A stretch of 64,000 nucleotides of DNA from Pseudarthrobacter chlorophenolicus (GTDB taxonomy: Bacteria > Actinomycetota > Actinomycetes > Actinomycetales > Micrococcaceae), in contig NZ_JZTW01000001.1 of the NCBI RefSeq assembly GCF_000962805.1, positions 496,001 to 560,000 on the forward strand, read 5' to 3'. Position 1 is the first letter of the stretch, and each line of letters opens with the position of its first letter. The notes below the pieces were generated by a model. The model saw only the letters and a program-made list of their open reading frames with translations, ran no database searches and was not told the origin of the DNA. Shown piece after piece: positions 46,782 through 54,276 of this stretch. The translations under genes were made by a program, and so were the position numbers.

Positions 46782-47678
46782 TTAGCCGAATCCGAGCTTA
46801 CCGCCCACCCAACCGATGGCGTCAGCGGCGCCGCCGGCCAAGTCCCGGACACCGCCCACCACGCCGGCACCGAAATCCCAGATCCGTTTGGTCACGGGGA
46901 CATCCCCGGACACCATGGACGCGAGACCCCACAGCAGTCCGGCCCCGCCGATGGCGGCAGCAACGGGAAGCCCTACTCCGGTGGCGGCTGCAACGCCCGC
47001 GGCAACAGCCAGGCCGCCGCCCACCACGCCGTCAGCCACCCGGAACGGATCCCGGTTTTCAACGCCTGAGGCTATGTCGAGGACGCCCAGCAGGCCGCCC
47101 AGCACGGCGAGGCCCTTGCCGGCGATCTTCATGCCGTCAAAGAATTTGCTGACCCCGGCCTGGACATCGGCGAGGTCAAGGTTCCAGCTGAACTTGTCCG
47201 CAACGAACTTCAGGGCATTGGCGATTCCCGAGGCCCCGCTGCCATCGTCCACGCCAAGGGTCTCCAGCAGCCATTCCACTCCGGAAGGGGCATGGGTGTA
47301 ATTCGGGTCGGTGAAAGCATCTCCCCAGCCCGGTTCGCCCGGACCCTGGCCGCCGCCGGTACTGCCCGCGGGCGGGGCCGGTGCTGACGGACCTGTGGAC
47401 GTGCTGCCGGACGAGCTGGCCTGTTCCTGCTCGTCGGCGTGCTTCAACAACGCTGCAGACTGGTCCTGCAAGGAGGCGGACGTCCTGTGGAGCAGCGGAA
47501 GGAGGGTGGAGGACCATTCACCGCGGAAGGCCTCACCGTCCCTGCCTTTCCACGCAGCTGACTGGACCAGGGACGTGACCGAGGCTCCAACGCGTTTCAG
47601 GCTGGTGCCCGATGAGGCCAGCGACTTTGACAATGTCCGCAGTTCGGCAATGTCTGCTCCATAAATTCCTGGCGCCAC
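46782..47678 (-). CDS. WXG100-like protein with glycine-rich hydrophobic C-terminal domain
   Basis: 298 residues from GTG 47678 (VAPGIYGADIAELRTLSKSL), chosen because GGGGGA lies about 6 nt upstream; the frame is open 15 codons further. Residues ~5-90 form two helices around AAWKGRDGEAFRGEW, a WxG turn as in WXG100/LXG proteins. A Ser/Gly/Pro linker (95-125) follows. Residues ~185-298 contain glycine-spaced hydrophobic helices (GKGLAVLGGLLGVLDIASGV, GVVGGGLAVAAGVAAATGVG, AAIGGAGLLWGLASMV) that could insert into a membrane. No signal peptide, so export would need a type VII-like machine that is not in this window. Confidence 0.72.
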   Translation of the reverse strand: MAPGIYGADIAELRTLSKSLASSGTSLKRVGASVTSLVQSAAWKGRDGEAFRGEWSSTLLPLLHRTSASLQDQSAALLKHADEQEQASSSGSTSTGPSAPAPPAGSTGGGQGPGEPGWGDAFTDPNYTHAPSGVEWLLETLGVDDGSGASGIANALKFVADKFSWNLDLADVQAGVSKFFDGMKIAGKGLAVLGGLLGVLDIASGVENRDPFRVADGVVGGGLAVAAGVAAATGVGLPVAAAIGGAGLLWGLASMVSGDVPVTKRIWDFGAGVVGGVRDLAGGAADAIGWVGGKLGFG

Positions 47679-47761
47679 GATGTTCCCCCGATTTTCCTGA
47701 CACTTGGTGTGCTCCAGTCCCACAGCTTACGCACCGGCCGCTGACGCCGCGATGGGGAGTT

Positions 47762-48379
47762 CTACCGGCCGTCAGTACTGCCCACGATGGTGGTGCGCAC
47801 GCGGGCGATGCCGGGGCGGGGCGGAACACTGCTGAAGCCGAACGTCACCGGCGGGCGGATCGGTGCCATCGCTCCAGCGTCCTGCCCGTGCCAACTTACG
47901 GAGGCAGACTCAATGTGGTGCAGGTCGCTGACGCCGTAAAACTCGGTCCGGCCGCTGCCGGCTGAGCCAAAGGTCCGGGCGCCCGGAACCGCCAGCGCGG
48001 CCAGAGGGCTGATGGCCCGGAGCCATCGGGTGCTCACGGCGAGGCTGCGGGGCAAGGCCTTCAACGCCGTCCCGAGCAAGGCCCGCCGGCCGGTTGCTGC
48101 GTCGATGCCGAGCGGGCCCGCGCGCACCGTCAAGGACTCCTGACCAAGGTGCGCCCGGACGTCCACCACCTTTGCCTCATCGAAGCTGTATGTGGAGGAG
48201 ATGAACTCTGCGGTGAGGGGTGTGGGCGCCAGCAGGAGCCGGTGGCCTGAAGCTTCCTGCACCATCACGTCGGCAAAGGCGCCAAAGGGGGACTGCCGCC
48301 ACAGGCCGATGACGGCGCGCAGGCCTGATATGGTGCCCACGCCGGCTATGTGTCCGTCGAAAACCCAGTGCCCGTTCAC
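47762..48379 (-). CDS. Protein of unknown function in the WXG100-like cluster
   Basis: 205 residues from GTG 48379, selected because TACAGT lies 6 nt upstream, the leaderless geometry seen throughout this window. No membrane segment is evident. HWVFDGHIAGVGTISGLRAV, FGAFADVMVQEASGHRLLLA and FYGVSDLHHIESASVSW suggest a beta-rich fold. I do not recognise the family. It is 25 bases downstream of the 238-residue membrane-protein gene. Confidence 0.62.
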   Translation of the reverse strand: MNGHWVFDGHIAGVGTISGLRAVIGLWRQSPFGAFADVMVQEASGHRLLLAPTPLTAEFISSTYSFDEAKVVDVRAHLGQESLTVRAGPLGIDAATGRRALLGTALKALPRSLAVSTRWLRAISPLAALAVPGARTFGSAGSGRTEFYGVSDLHHIESASVSWHGQDAGAMAPIRPPVTFGFSSVPPRPGIARVRTTIVGSTDGR

Positions 48380-48391
48380 CGGATCACTGTA
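48380..48391 (-). promoter_or_regulatory. Leaderless -10 of the 205-residue protein gene
   Basis: On the minus strand TACAGT (48391-48386) precedes GTG 48379 by 6 nt. Confidence 0.4.
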
Positions 48392-48404
48392 TCCACGGTG
48401 GGCC

Positions 48405-49121
48405 TCACAGCGGGCCGTAGGCTGCGTTGCCGAACGGGTCACGCCAGGAAGCCAGGTCCTGTTCCACCGCCTGCCGCAGTGCCGGATCAGCCAGGACACG
48501 ACGCCGGAAGGAGCGCCGGCCGCGGCCCAGCACTGCCGCCGGCACAGCAATGCACGCCACCAGAAGGGCCAGGAACAGCAGGTAGGCTCCGAGGAGGACT
48601 CCGGCCGTTCCCGCCTCCCGGGCGGCGGACGACAGCATCGCGGGAACGAAGGCCGCGCCCGGCACCGCGGCCAGCACCACGACCGTCATCGCCCCGCCGC
48701 GGGCACTTCCGGGTCCCCGGACGATCAGCTGCTTGTCCGTATCCGGCAGGGTGCTGCGGACCCGCTTCCAGCGCGCCACCCCGAGGACCACGAGCGCCGC
48801 CCCCAGTGCGCCCAGCACCAGTACTGGGACACTGTTCCGGGCCACGACGGAAAACAGCACGCCGCTCAGCGCCAGGACCGGGCCGCCGGCTATGGCGCCG
48901 CTCCAGGCGGCCGCGCGGGCCGCCTGGTCATCGGCCAGTTGCCGCAGCCGTGTCGGCGCCTCTGGCGGGGCCACCGCCGCAAGTTCCCGGGACAGCCAGT
49001 AGTCGAGGGGATGGTCGGGCAGGCCCGCCCGGGAGGGTTCCGGACCTCTCACCGGCGAGACCGTCCACGGCTGTGTGGTCCGGGCAACGCAGAAGTCATC
49101 AACGGCCTTTCGGGTCAGCAA
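48405..49121 (-). CDS. Multi-TM membrane protein of unknown function (first gene of the WXG100-like cluster)
   Basis: 238 residues with a TTG start at 49121; no better start is in frame. About four TM segments: AIAGGPVLALSGVLFSVVA (~75-93), SVPVLVLGALGAALVVLGV (~97-115), AMTVVVLAAVPGAAFVPAML (~144-163) and VLLGAYLLFLALLVACIAVP (~174-193). The ~70-residue N-terminus and the C-terminus (QDLASWRDPFGNAAY) are soluble. TAGGCT at 49145-49140 (minus) may be its -10. Family not recognised. Confidence 0.65.
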   Translation of the reverse strand: MLTRKAVDDFCVARTTQPWTVSPVRGPEPSRAGLPDHPLDYWLSRELAAVAPPEAPTRLRQLADDQAARAAAWSGAIAGGPVLALSGVLFSVVARNSVPVLVLGALGAALVVLGVARWKRVRSTLPDTDKQLIVRGPGSARGGAMTVVVLAAVPGAAFVPAMLSSAAREAGTAGVLLGAYLLFLALLVACIAVPAAVLGRGRRSFRRRVLADPALRQAVEQDLASWRDPFGNAAYGPL

Positions 49122-49189
49122 TGCCGGAATTCCACTCCCAGCCTAGGTGACAGAGGCTGGCGCGGCAGTTGGGAGCGGAGAGGCTGGGA

Positions 49190-49201
49190 TAACCTAGAGC
49201 A
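49190..49201 (+). promoter_or_regulatory. Leaderless -10 of guaB3
   Basis: TAACCT (49190-49195) is followed by 6 nt and GTG 49202. Confidence 0.55.
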
Positions 49202-50338
49202 GTGACTTACGAGATCGAGATTGGCCGTGGCAAGCGTGGGCGTCGTGCCTACTCCCTGGATGACATAGCTGTTGTCCCCAACCGTCGCACCCGCGATCCC
49301 AAGGATGTCTCCGTCTCGTGGCAGATTGACGCTTACCAGTTCAACATGCCGGTCATCGCCGCCCCCATGGATTCAGCCATGTCCCCGCAGACCGCCATTG
49401 CACTCGGCAAGCTGGGCGGTCTGGGCGTGCTGGACCTTGAAGGGCTCTGGACCCGGTACGAGGACCCACAGGCGGTCCTGGATGAAATCAGTGCCCTGGA
49501 GGACGAGACCAACAGCCCCGCCGTCACCGGCCGGATGCAGGAGCTCTACCAGGCCCCCATCCAGCCTGAACTCATCACGTCCCGACTGGCCGAAATCCGT
49601 GAAGCAGGCGTCACCGTTGCCGGCGCCCTCACCCCGCAGCGCACCCAGGAGCACTACAAGACCGTCCTGGCTGCCGGCGTCGATATCTTCGTGATCCGCG
49701 GCACCACCGTGTCCGCCGAGCATGTCTCCAAGGACCACGAACCGCTGAACCTCAAGCAGTTTATCTACGAGCTCGACGTCCCCGTGATCGTCGGCGGGGC
49801 CGCCGGCTACACGCCCGCCCTGCACCTCATGCGCACGGGCGCCGCAGGTGTCCTGGTCGGCTTCGGCGGCGGGGCAACCACCACCACGCGCCGCGCCCTG
49901 GGCATCCACGCGCCGATGGCATCGGCGATTTCCGACGTCGCCGCAGCCCGCCGGGACTACATGGACGAATCCGGCGGCCGGTACGTCCACGTCATTGCCG
50001 ACGGCGGCATGGGCACCTCCGGCGACATCGTCAAGGCCATCGCCATGGGTGCGGACGCCGTCATGCTGGGCAGTGCGCTGGCCCGCGCCGAAGAAGCGCC
50101 CGGCAAGGGCTGGCACTGGGGCCAGGAAGCGCACCACCTGGAACTCCCGCGCGGGGACCGGGCGAACGTGGGAACCGTCGGACCCATGGAGGAAGTCCTC
50201 TTCGGACCGGGCCACCACACCAACGGAACGTCCAACCTGATCGGTGCGCTGCGCCGCTCCATGGCGACCACCGGCTACTCGGACCTGAAGGAATTCCAGC
50301 GGGTCGACGTCGTGGTTTCGCCTTACGAAGGAAACTGA
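49202..50338 (+). CDS. guaB3: GuaB3 family IMP dehydrogenase-related protein
   Basis: 378 residues. The N-terminus EIEIGRGKRGRRAYSLDDIA, then VPNRRTRDPKDV, is the signature of GuaB3, an IMPDH/GMPR-superfamily protein without CBS domains. The barrel is recognisable from MPVIAAPMDSAMSPQTAIAL, DVPVIVGGAAGYTPALHLM and DGGMGTSGDIVKAIAMGADA. Where GuaB has GSICTTR with the catalytic cysteine, this protein reads GGGATTTTR, so Thr replaces Cys. The enzymatic role of GuaB3 in actinobacteria is not established. The GTG start is leaderless. A 10-bp hairpin (50353-50379) follows the stop. Confidence 0.9.
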   Translation: MTYEIEIGRGKRGRRAYSLDDIAVVPNRRTRDPKDVSVSWQIDAYQFNMPVIAAPMDSAMSPQTAIALGKLGGLGVLDLEGLWTRYEDPQAVLDEISALEDETNSPAVTGRMQELYQAPIQPELITSRLAEIREAGVTVAGALTPQRTQEHYKTVLAAGVDIFVIRGTTVSAEHVSKDHEPLNLKQFIYELDVPVIVGGAAGYTPALHLMRTGAAGVLVGFGGGATTTTRRALGIHAPMASAISDVAAARRDYMDESGGRYVHVIADGGMGTSGDIVKAIAMGADAVMLGSALARAEEAPGKGWHWGQEAHHLELPRGDRANVGTVGPMEEVLFGPGHHTNGTSNLIGALRRSMATTGYSDLKEFQRVDVVVSPYEGN

Positions 50339-50352
50339 CCCCCACGCACTCC

Positions 50353-50379
50353 GGCAGGGTGCCCGAACGGCGCCCTGCC
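50353..50379 (+). terminator. Hairpin after guaB3
   Basis: GGCAGGGTGC (50353-50362) pairs with GCGCCCTGCC (50370-50379), one G-U pair included, around a 7-nt loop; no T-run follows. Confidence 0.5.
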
Positions 50380-50398
50380 CAAGCGTGCCCCAAACAAG

Positions 50399-50416
50399 TA
50401 GGGTAGTTCTACTACC
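50399..50416 (+). promoter_or_regulatory. Candidate glpD -10 and overlapping operator
   Basis: TAGGGT (50399-50404) could be the glpD -10. It overlaps a perfect inverted repeat GGTAGT-TCT-ACTACC (50402-50416) that would cover the transcription start and could bind a repressor. Both assignments are inference. Confidence 0.4.
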
Positions 50417-50442
50417 GGCACTTGAGGCACTGGAGGCGTTCA

Positions 50443-52182
50443 ATGAAGACTGATCCTGCAGGCGGCGGGGCCCTGGGCCCGGAAGCCAGGGAAGCATCCA
50501 TCCAGCGGCTGCGCGCCACGACGGAACCCGGCCAGGAGCTGGACATCCTGATTGTTGGCGGCGGGATCGTGGGAACCGGAGCGGCGCTGGACGCCGTCAC
50601 CCGCGGCCTGAGCGTGGGCATCGTCGAGGCCAGCGACTGGGCGGCCGGAACGTCCTCCCGCTCATCCAAGCTCATCCACGGCGGCCTCCGCTACCTTGAA
50701 ATGCTGGACTTCGCCCTGGTCAAGGAGGCGCTGCAGGAACGCGGTCTGCTGCTCTCCGAACTGGCGCCCCACCTGGCCCGGCCCGTTCCCTTCCTCTACC
50801 CGCTGACCAAGCCCTTCCTGGAACGGCCCTACGTGGGGGCGGGCATCGCCCTGTACGACGCCATGTCCGTCTCCAGCGGCCACAGCCGCGGCGTGCCCTT
50901 CCACAAGCACCTGTCCAGGCGCGGCACCCTGCGGGCTGCGCCGAGCCTGAAGGATGACGCGTTCGTGGGTTCCATCCGCTACTACGACGGGCAGGTGGAT
51001 GACGCCAAGTACGTCGCCAACCTGGTCCGAACTGCTGCGCACTACGGAGCCCATGCCGTCAACCAGATGGCGGTGGTGGACTTCCTCCGCGAAGGCGAGC
51101 GGGTGGTAGGCGCCAAGGTGGAAAACCGCGAGGACGGCTCCCGGTTCAACATCCGTGCCAAGCAGGTCATCAACGCCACGGGCGTCTGGACCGACGAAAC
51201 CCAGGCCATGGTCACGGACCGCGGACAGCTGAAGGTCCGCGCGTCCAAGGGCATCCACCTGGTGGTGCCGAGGGACCGCTTCCAGTCGACCGTCGGACTG
51301 ATCCTGCGCACCGAAAAATCCGTGCTGTTCGTCATCCCCTGGGGCAGGCACTGGATCATCGGCACCACTGACACGGACTGGCACCTGGACAAGGCCCACC
51401 CCGCCGCAACCAGCAAGGACATCGATTACATCCTTGAGCACGTCAATAAGGTCTTGAAGCGGCCGCTGACCCGGGAAGACGTTGAAGGCGTGTACGCCGG
51501 GCTCCGGCCCCTCCTGGCCGGCGAGAATGACTCCACCGCGAAGCTCTCCCGCGAGCACGTCGTGGCGCACCCCGTGCCGGGGCTGGTGGTGGTGGCCGGC
51601 GGCAAATGGACCACCTACCGCGTGATGGCCAAGGACGCGGTGGACGAGGCCACCCGCACCATGGACGAACGGGTGCCGCCGAGCTGCACCGAGACCATCC
51701 CGCTGCTGGGCGCCAGCGGTTTCCGGGCAGCCTGGAACCGCCGCAACCGGACGGCCGAGGAAACAGGCGTGCACGTTGCCCGCATCGAGCACCTGCTGAA
51801 CCGCTACGGCTCCATGACCCCGGAAGTGCTTGCCCTCATCGCTGAAAATCCTGAACTGGCCGAGCCCCTGCCGGGAGCGGACGACTACCTGCAGGCCGAA
51901 GCGGTCTACGCAGCCACACACGAAGGCGCACGGCACGTCCACGATGTCCTGACCCGGCGGACGCGCATTTCCATCGAGGCCTGGGACCGCGGAGTGTCCG
52001 CTGTTCCGGTTGTCGCTAAACTGATGGGTGACGTCCTCGGCTGGAGCGACGCTCAGCGCGAAAATGAAGTCCGGCACTACATTGCCAGGGTTGAGGCGGA
52101 ACGGCTCAGCCAGGAACAGCCGGATGACGAATCCGCAGACGCCGCCCGCCTGGGCGTGGAAGACATCGTGCCCTTGCGCTGA
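50443..52182 (+). CDS. glpD: Glycerol-3-phosphate dehydrogenase/oxidase
   Basis: 579 residues from ATG 50443, which has TGGAGG about 6 nt upstream. A membrane-associated FAD enzyme oxidising sn-glycerol 3-phosphate to DHAP and passing electrons to the quinone pool. FAD loop DILIVGGGIVGTGAALDAV, then GTSSRSSKLIHGGLRYLE, SIRYYDGQVDDAKYV, the substrate-region WIIGTTDTDWHLD and GKWTTYRVMAKDAVDEAT are diagnostic. The C-terminal helical domain is complete. An orphan PTS EIIA gene follows 39 bases later. Confidence 0.95.
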   Translation: MKTDPAGGGALGPEAREASIQRLRATTEPGQELDILIVGGGIVGTGAALDAVTRGLSVGIVEASDWAAGTSSRSSKLIHGGLRYLEMLDFALVKEALQERGLLLSELAPHLARPVPFLYPLTKPFLERPYVGAGIALYDAMSVSSGHSRGVPFHKHLSRRGTLRAAPSLKDDAFVGSIRYYDGQVDDAKYVANLVRTAAHYGAHAVNQMAVVDFLREGERVVGAKVENREDGSRFNIRAKQVINATGVWTDETQAMVTDRGQLKVRASKGIHLVVPRDRFQSTVGLILRTEKSVLFVIPWGRHWIIGTTDTDWHLDKAHPAATSKDIDYILEHVNKVLKRPLTREDVEGVYAGLRPLLAGENDSTAKLSREHVVAHPVPGLVVVAGGKWTTYRVMAKDAVDEATRTMDERVPPSCTETIPLLGASGFRAAWNRRNRTAEETGVHVARIEHLLNRYGSMTPEVLALIAENPELAEPLPGADDYLQAEAVYAATHEGARHVHDVLTRRTRISIEAWDRGVSAVPVVAKLMGDVLGWSDAQRENEVRHYIARVEAERLSQEQPDDESADAARLGVEDIVPLR

Positions 52183-52221
52183 GGGGAGGATGGCCGGCGC
52201 TGCTGACTGAAGGGACACGCC

Positions 52222-52710
52222 TTGGCGGAACCGCTTGACCCGTACGACGCCGAACTTACCACCCCGGACATGGTCATCCTGGAGTTGGAGGCCACGGACA
52301 AGGACGACGCCGCCGCCCAGCTGTCCGAGCGGCTGTTCGCAGCCGGCCGGGTGTCCGACCTCGACGGGTTCCTCCGGCACGTCAATGCCCGGGAACACCA
52401 ACTCGCCACCGGACTCCCCGGCGGCATCGGCCTGCCGCACGCCCGCAGCGAGTTCGTCGCCCGCACCTCCATCGCCGTGGGCATCACCAAGTATGGCCAT
52501 GCCCTGGACTTCGGCGCTGCCGACGGCCCAGCCACCGTGATCCTGCTCATCGCCACCCCCGCCAGTTCCTTTTCAGACCACCTCGAGGTCCTGGCCACGC
52601 TGGCGCGGTCGCTGTCCAAGGAATCGTTCCGCGAATCGCTGCGCCGCGCCTACGACGCCGAAGTGATCGCCGAACTCATCAACTCCAGCCTGGTGTTCTT
52701 CGACCACTGA
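52222..52710 (+). CDS. Orphan PTS EIIA, fructose/mannitol type
   Basis: 162 residues with a TTG start at 52222 preceded by AAGGGAC. The EIIA(Fru/Ntr) fold is clear: VNAREHQLATGLPGGIGLPH with the phospho-accepting histidine (near residue 73) in LPHARSE, then LLIATPASSFSDHLEVLATL and ARSLSKESFRESL. No EIIB or EIIC gene accompanies it, so it either completes a PTS permease encoded elsewhere or has a regulatory role. Its position behind glpD suggests a link to glycerol metabolism. Confidence 0.88.
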   Translation: MAEPLDPYDAELTTPDMVILELEATDKDDAAAQLSERLFAAGRVSDLDGFLRHVNAREHQLATGLPGGIGLPHARSEFVARTSIAVGITKYGHALDFGAADGPATVILLIATPASSFSDHLEVLATLARSLSKESFRESLRRAYDAEVIAELINSSLVFFDH

Positions 52711-52712
52711 CG

Positions 52713-52736
52713 GAGCTGGCGGGCGTGCCCGCAGCT
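52713..52736 (+). terminator. Hairpin after the EIIA gene
   Basis: GAGCTGGCGGG pairs with CCCGCAGCTC (one bulged base) immediately after the stop. No T-run, so only terminator-like. Confidence 0.45.
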
Positions 52737-52768
52737 CAGGCGTTTAGTTGTTCTACAGAACTACGAAG

Positions 52769-52780
52769 TACGGTTAAGAC
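52769..52780 (+). promoter_or_regulatory. Leaderless -10 of the SURF1 gene
   Basis: TACGGT (52769-52774) is followed by 6 nt and GTG 52781. Confidence 0.5.
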
Positions 52781-53644
52781 GTGTGGAAAACAGCCCTTAA
52801 GCCCCGATGGATTGCGGGATTCATCTTTGCGATCGCCGTGTCCGGGGTCTTCGTGCTGCTGAGCCAGTGGCAGTTCGGCCGATCCACCAGCCCGGAAATG
52901 CCCGTGAACCCGGACACCGAGAAGGTCCAGCCGCTGACGGACACCCTCCAGCCGGGCGAGTTCTTCCACGGGTCCGACGCCGACCAGATGGTCAGTGCCA
53001 CAGGAACCTATGATCCCGCCAAGCAGGTCCTGGTCCCGGGCCGCCTGCACGACGGGAAGACCGGCTACTGGGTTGTTTCCGCTTTCGCCGTGGACGGCGC
53101 GCCCGCCCTGACCGGTTCCGCTGCGTCGCCCCGGACGTGGATCCCGGTGGCCCGCGGCTGGGTGGCCGACTCCGCTGAGGCGACCGCGCCGCCGTCGGGC
53201 TCCGTGCAGGTAACCGGACGGCTCCTGCCCTCCGAAGCGCCCCTGGCCGGTAAAGCCGCCAACCCCGGCGAAGCCACAGCGGTTTCCGTGGCCGAACTCA
53301 TCAACGACTGGGAAATCAGCAGCTACCCGGGCTTCGTGGCTGCCACCGCCGAGGTTGTCGGGGGGACGGACGTGAGCGCCGCCGCCGTCCCGGGGGACCT
53401 CCTCCCGCTGGAGATCGGCCCGCAGCCGCCCGCACAGCAGATTAACTGGCTCAACCTCTTCTACTCCCTTGAGTGGGTGGTCTTCGCCGGGTTCGCCTTC
53501 TTCATCTGGTGGCGCCTGGTTAAGGACGACTACCACCGGGACCTCGAAGATGCCCTCGACGGCCACGCCGAACCGCATGAACCAGAACAGCAGCCAGGGA
53601 CCACCCGGCAGCCTGAACACACCGAGCAAAAGGTACAGCCATGA
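52781..53644 (+). CDS. SURF1-family cytochrome oxidase biogenesis protein
   Basis: 287 residues with the SURF1 layout: a first TM helix (IAGFIFAIAVSGVFVLLSQW, about 10-29), an extracytoplasmic domain with GTYDPAKQVLVPGR, GYWVVSAFAVDG and WIPVARGWV, and a second TM helix near 225-245 (LEWVVFAGFAFFIWW). SURF1 helps insert heme a into cytochrome c oxidase. The C-terminal ~35 residues are a hydrophilic tail. The GTG start is leaderless and the stop overlaps the DUF3817 gene (ATGA). Confidence 0.87.
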   Translation: MWKTALKPRWIAGFIFAIAVSGVFVLLSQWQFGRSTSPEMPVNPDTEKVQPLTDTLQPGEFFHGSDADQMVSATGTYDPAKQVLVPGRLHDGKTGYWVVSAFAVDGAPALTGSAASPRTWIPVARGWVADSAEATAPPSGSVQVTGRLLPSEAPLAGKAANPGEATAVSVAELINDWEISSYPGFVAATAEVVGGTDVSAAAVPGDLLPLEIGPQPPAQQINWLNLFYSLEWVVFAGFAFFIWWRLVKDDYHRDLEDALDGHAEPHEPEQQPGTTRQPEHTEQKVQP

Positions 53645-54144
53645 TTGATCCGAAGCCGGCCACCGGAAACGACACGGCCGGGAAAGCCGCCCCCAGGAAG
53701 CGCCGGTTCGGCGGCACCGAGGCACAGATCCGGTCGGCCCTGAAGTTCTACAAGGTGCTGGCCTACCTGACCGGCGCCATGCTGCTGCTCCTGTGCGCCG
53801 AGCTGGTAGCGCGGTACGGCTTCGGGCAGTACCTCTTTGCCGGCGGCACCAACGCCACCACCGGGCAGCCCTTCGGTTTCGGTTTTGCCGACGCCGAGCC
53901 GCCGGGGGTCCTTAACGGCGTCAACCTGTCCATCACGGTGCTGATCGTCCACGGCTGGATGTACGTGGTGTACCTGATTTCGAACTTCCGGCTCTGGTCG
54001 CTCATGCGCTGGCCGTTCCTCAAGCTGATCCTGCTGGCCCTGGGCGGCGTGGTCCCTTTCCTCTCCTTCATCGTCGAGAAGAAGTTCCATGCCGATGTGG
54101 AAGCCGAGCTCGCCGCGAACCCGCAGGCGCCGCAGCGGTACTGA
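53641..54144 (+). CDS. DUF3817 membrane protein
   Basis: 167 residues starting inside the SURF1 stop. A basic N-terminus (KAAPRKRRFGG) precedes about three TM segments: YKVLAYLTGAMLLLLCAELV (~38-57), NLSITVLIVHGWMYVVYLIS (~98-117) and FLKLILLALGGVVPFLSFIV (~126-145). The IVHGWMYVVYL motif and VPFLSFIVEKK ending are typical of DUF3817, a family found beside guaA in actinobacteria and of unknown function. Co-translation with SURF1 points to a respiratory membrane role, by inference only. Confidence 0.85.
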   Translation: MIDPKPATGNDTAGKAAPRKRRFGGTEAQIRSALKFYKVLAYLTGAMLLLLCAELVARYGFGQYLFAGGTNATTGQPFGFGFADAEPPGVLNGVNLSITVLIVHGWMYVVYLISNFRLWSLMRWPFLKLILLALGGVVPFLSFIVEKKFHADVEAELAANPQAPQRY

Positions 54145-54264
54145 ACCCCGGCGGTACCGAACCCCGGCGCTGGCTGCGTTCGCAGCCGTGCCGTCCACCC
54201 GCCGTCGGACGTTTGCTCCGTCACAGCGCGGCGTCTCAAGGTGCGCCGGTGCAACGCCGCAACG

Positions 54265-54276
54265 TAGGCTAGTACG
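54265..54276 (+). promoter_or_regulatory. Leaderless -10 of guaA
   Basis: TAGGCT (54265-54270) is followed by 6 nt and GTG 54277. Confidence 0.55.
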
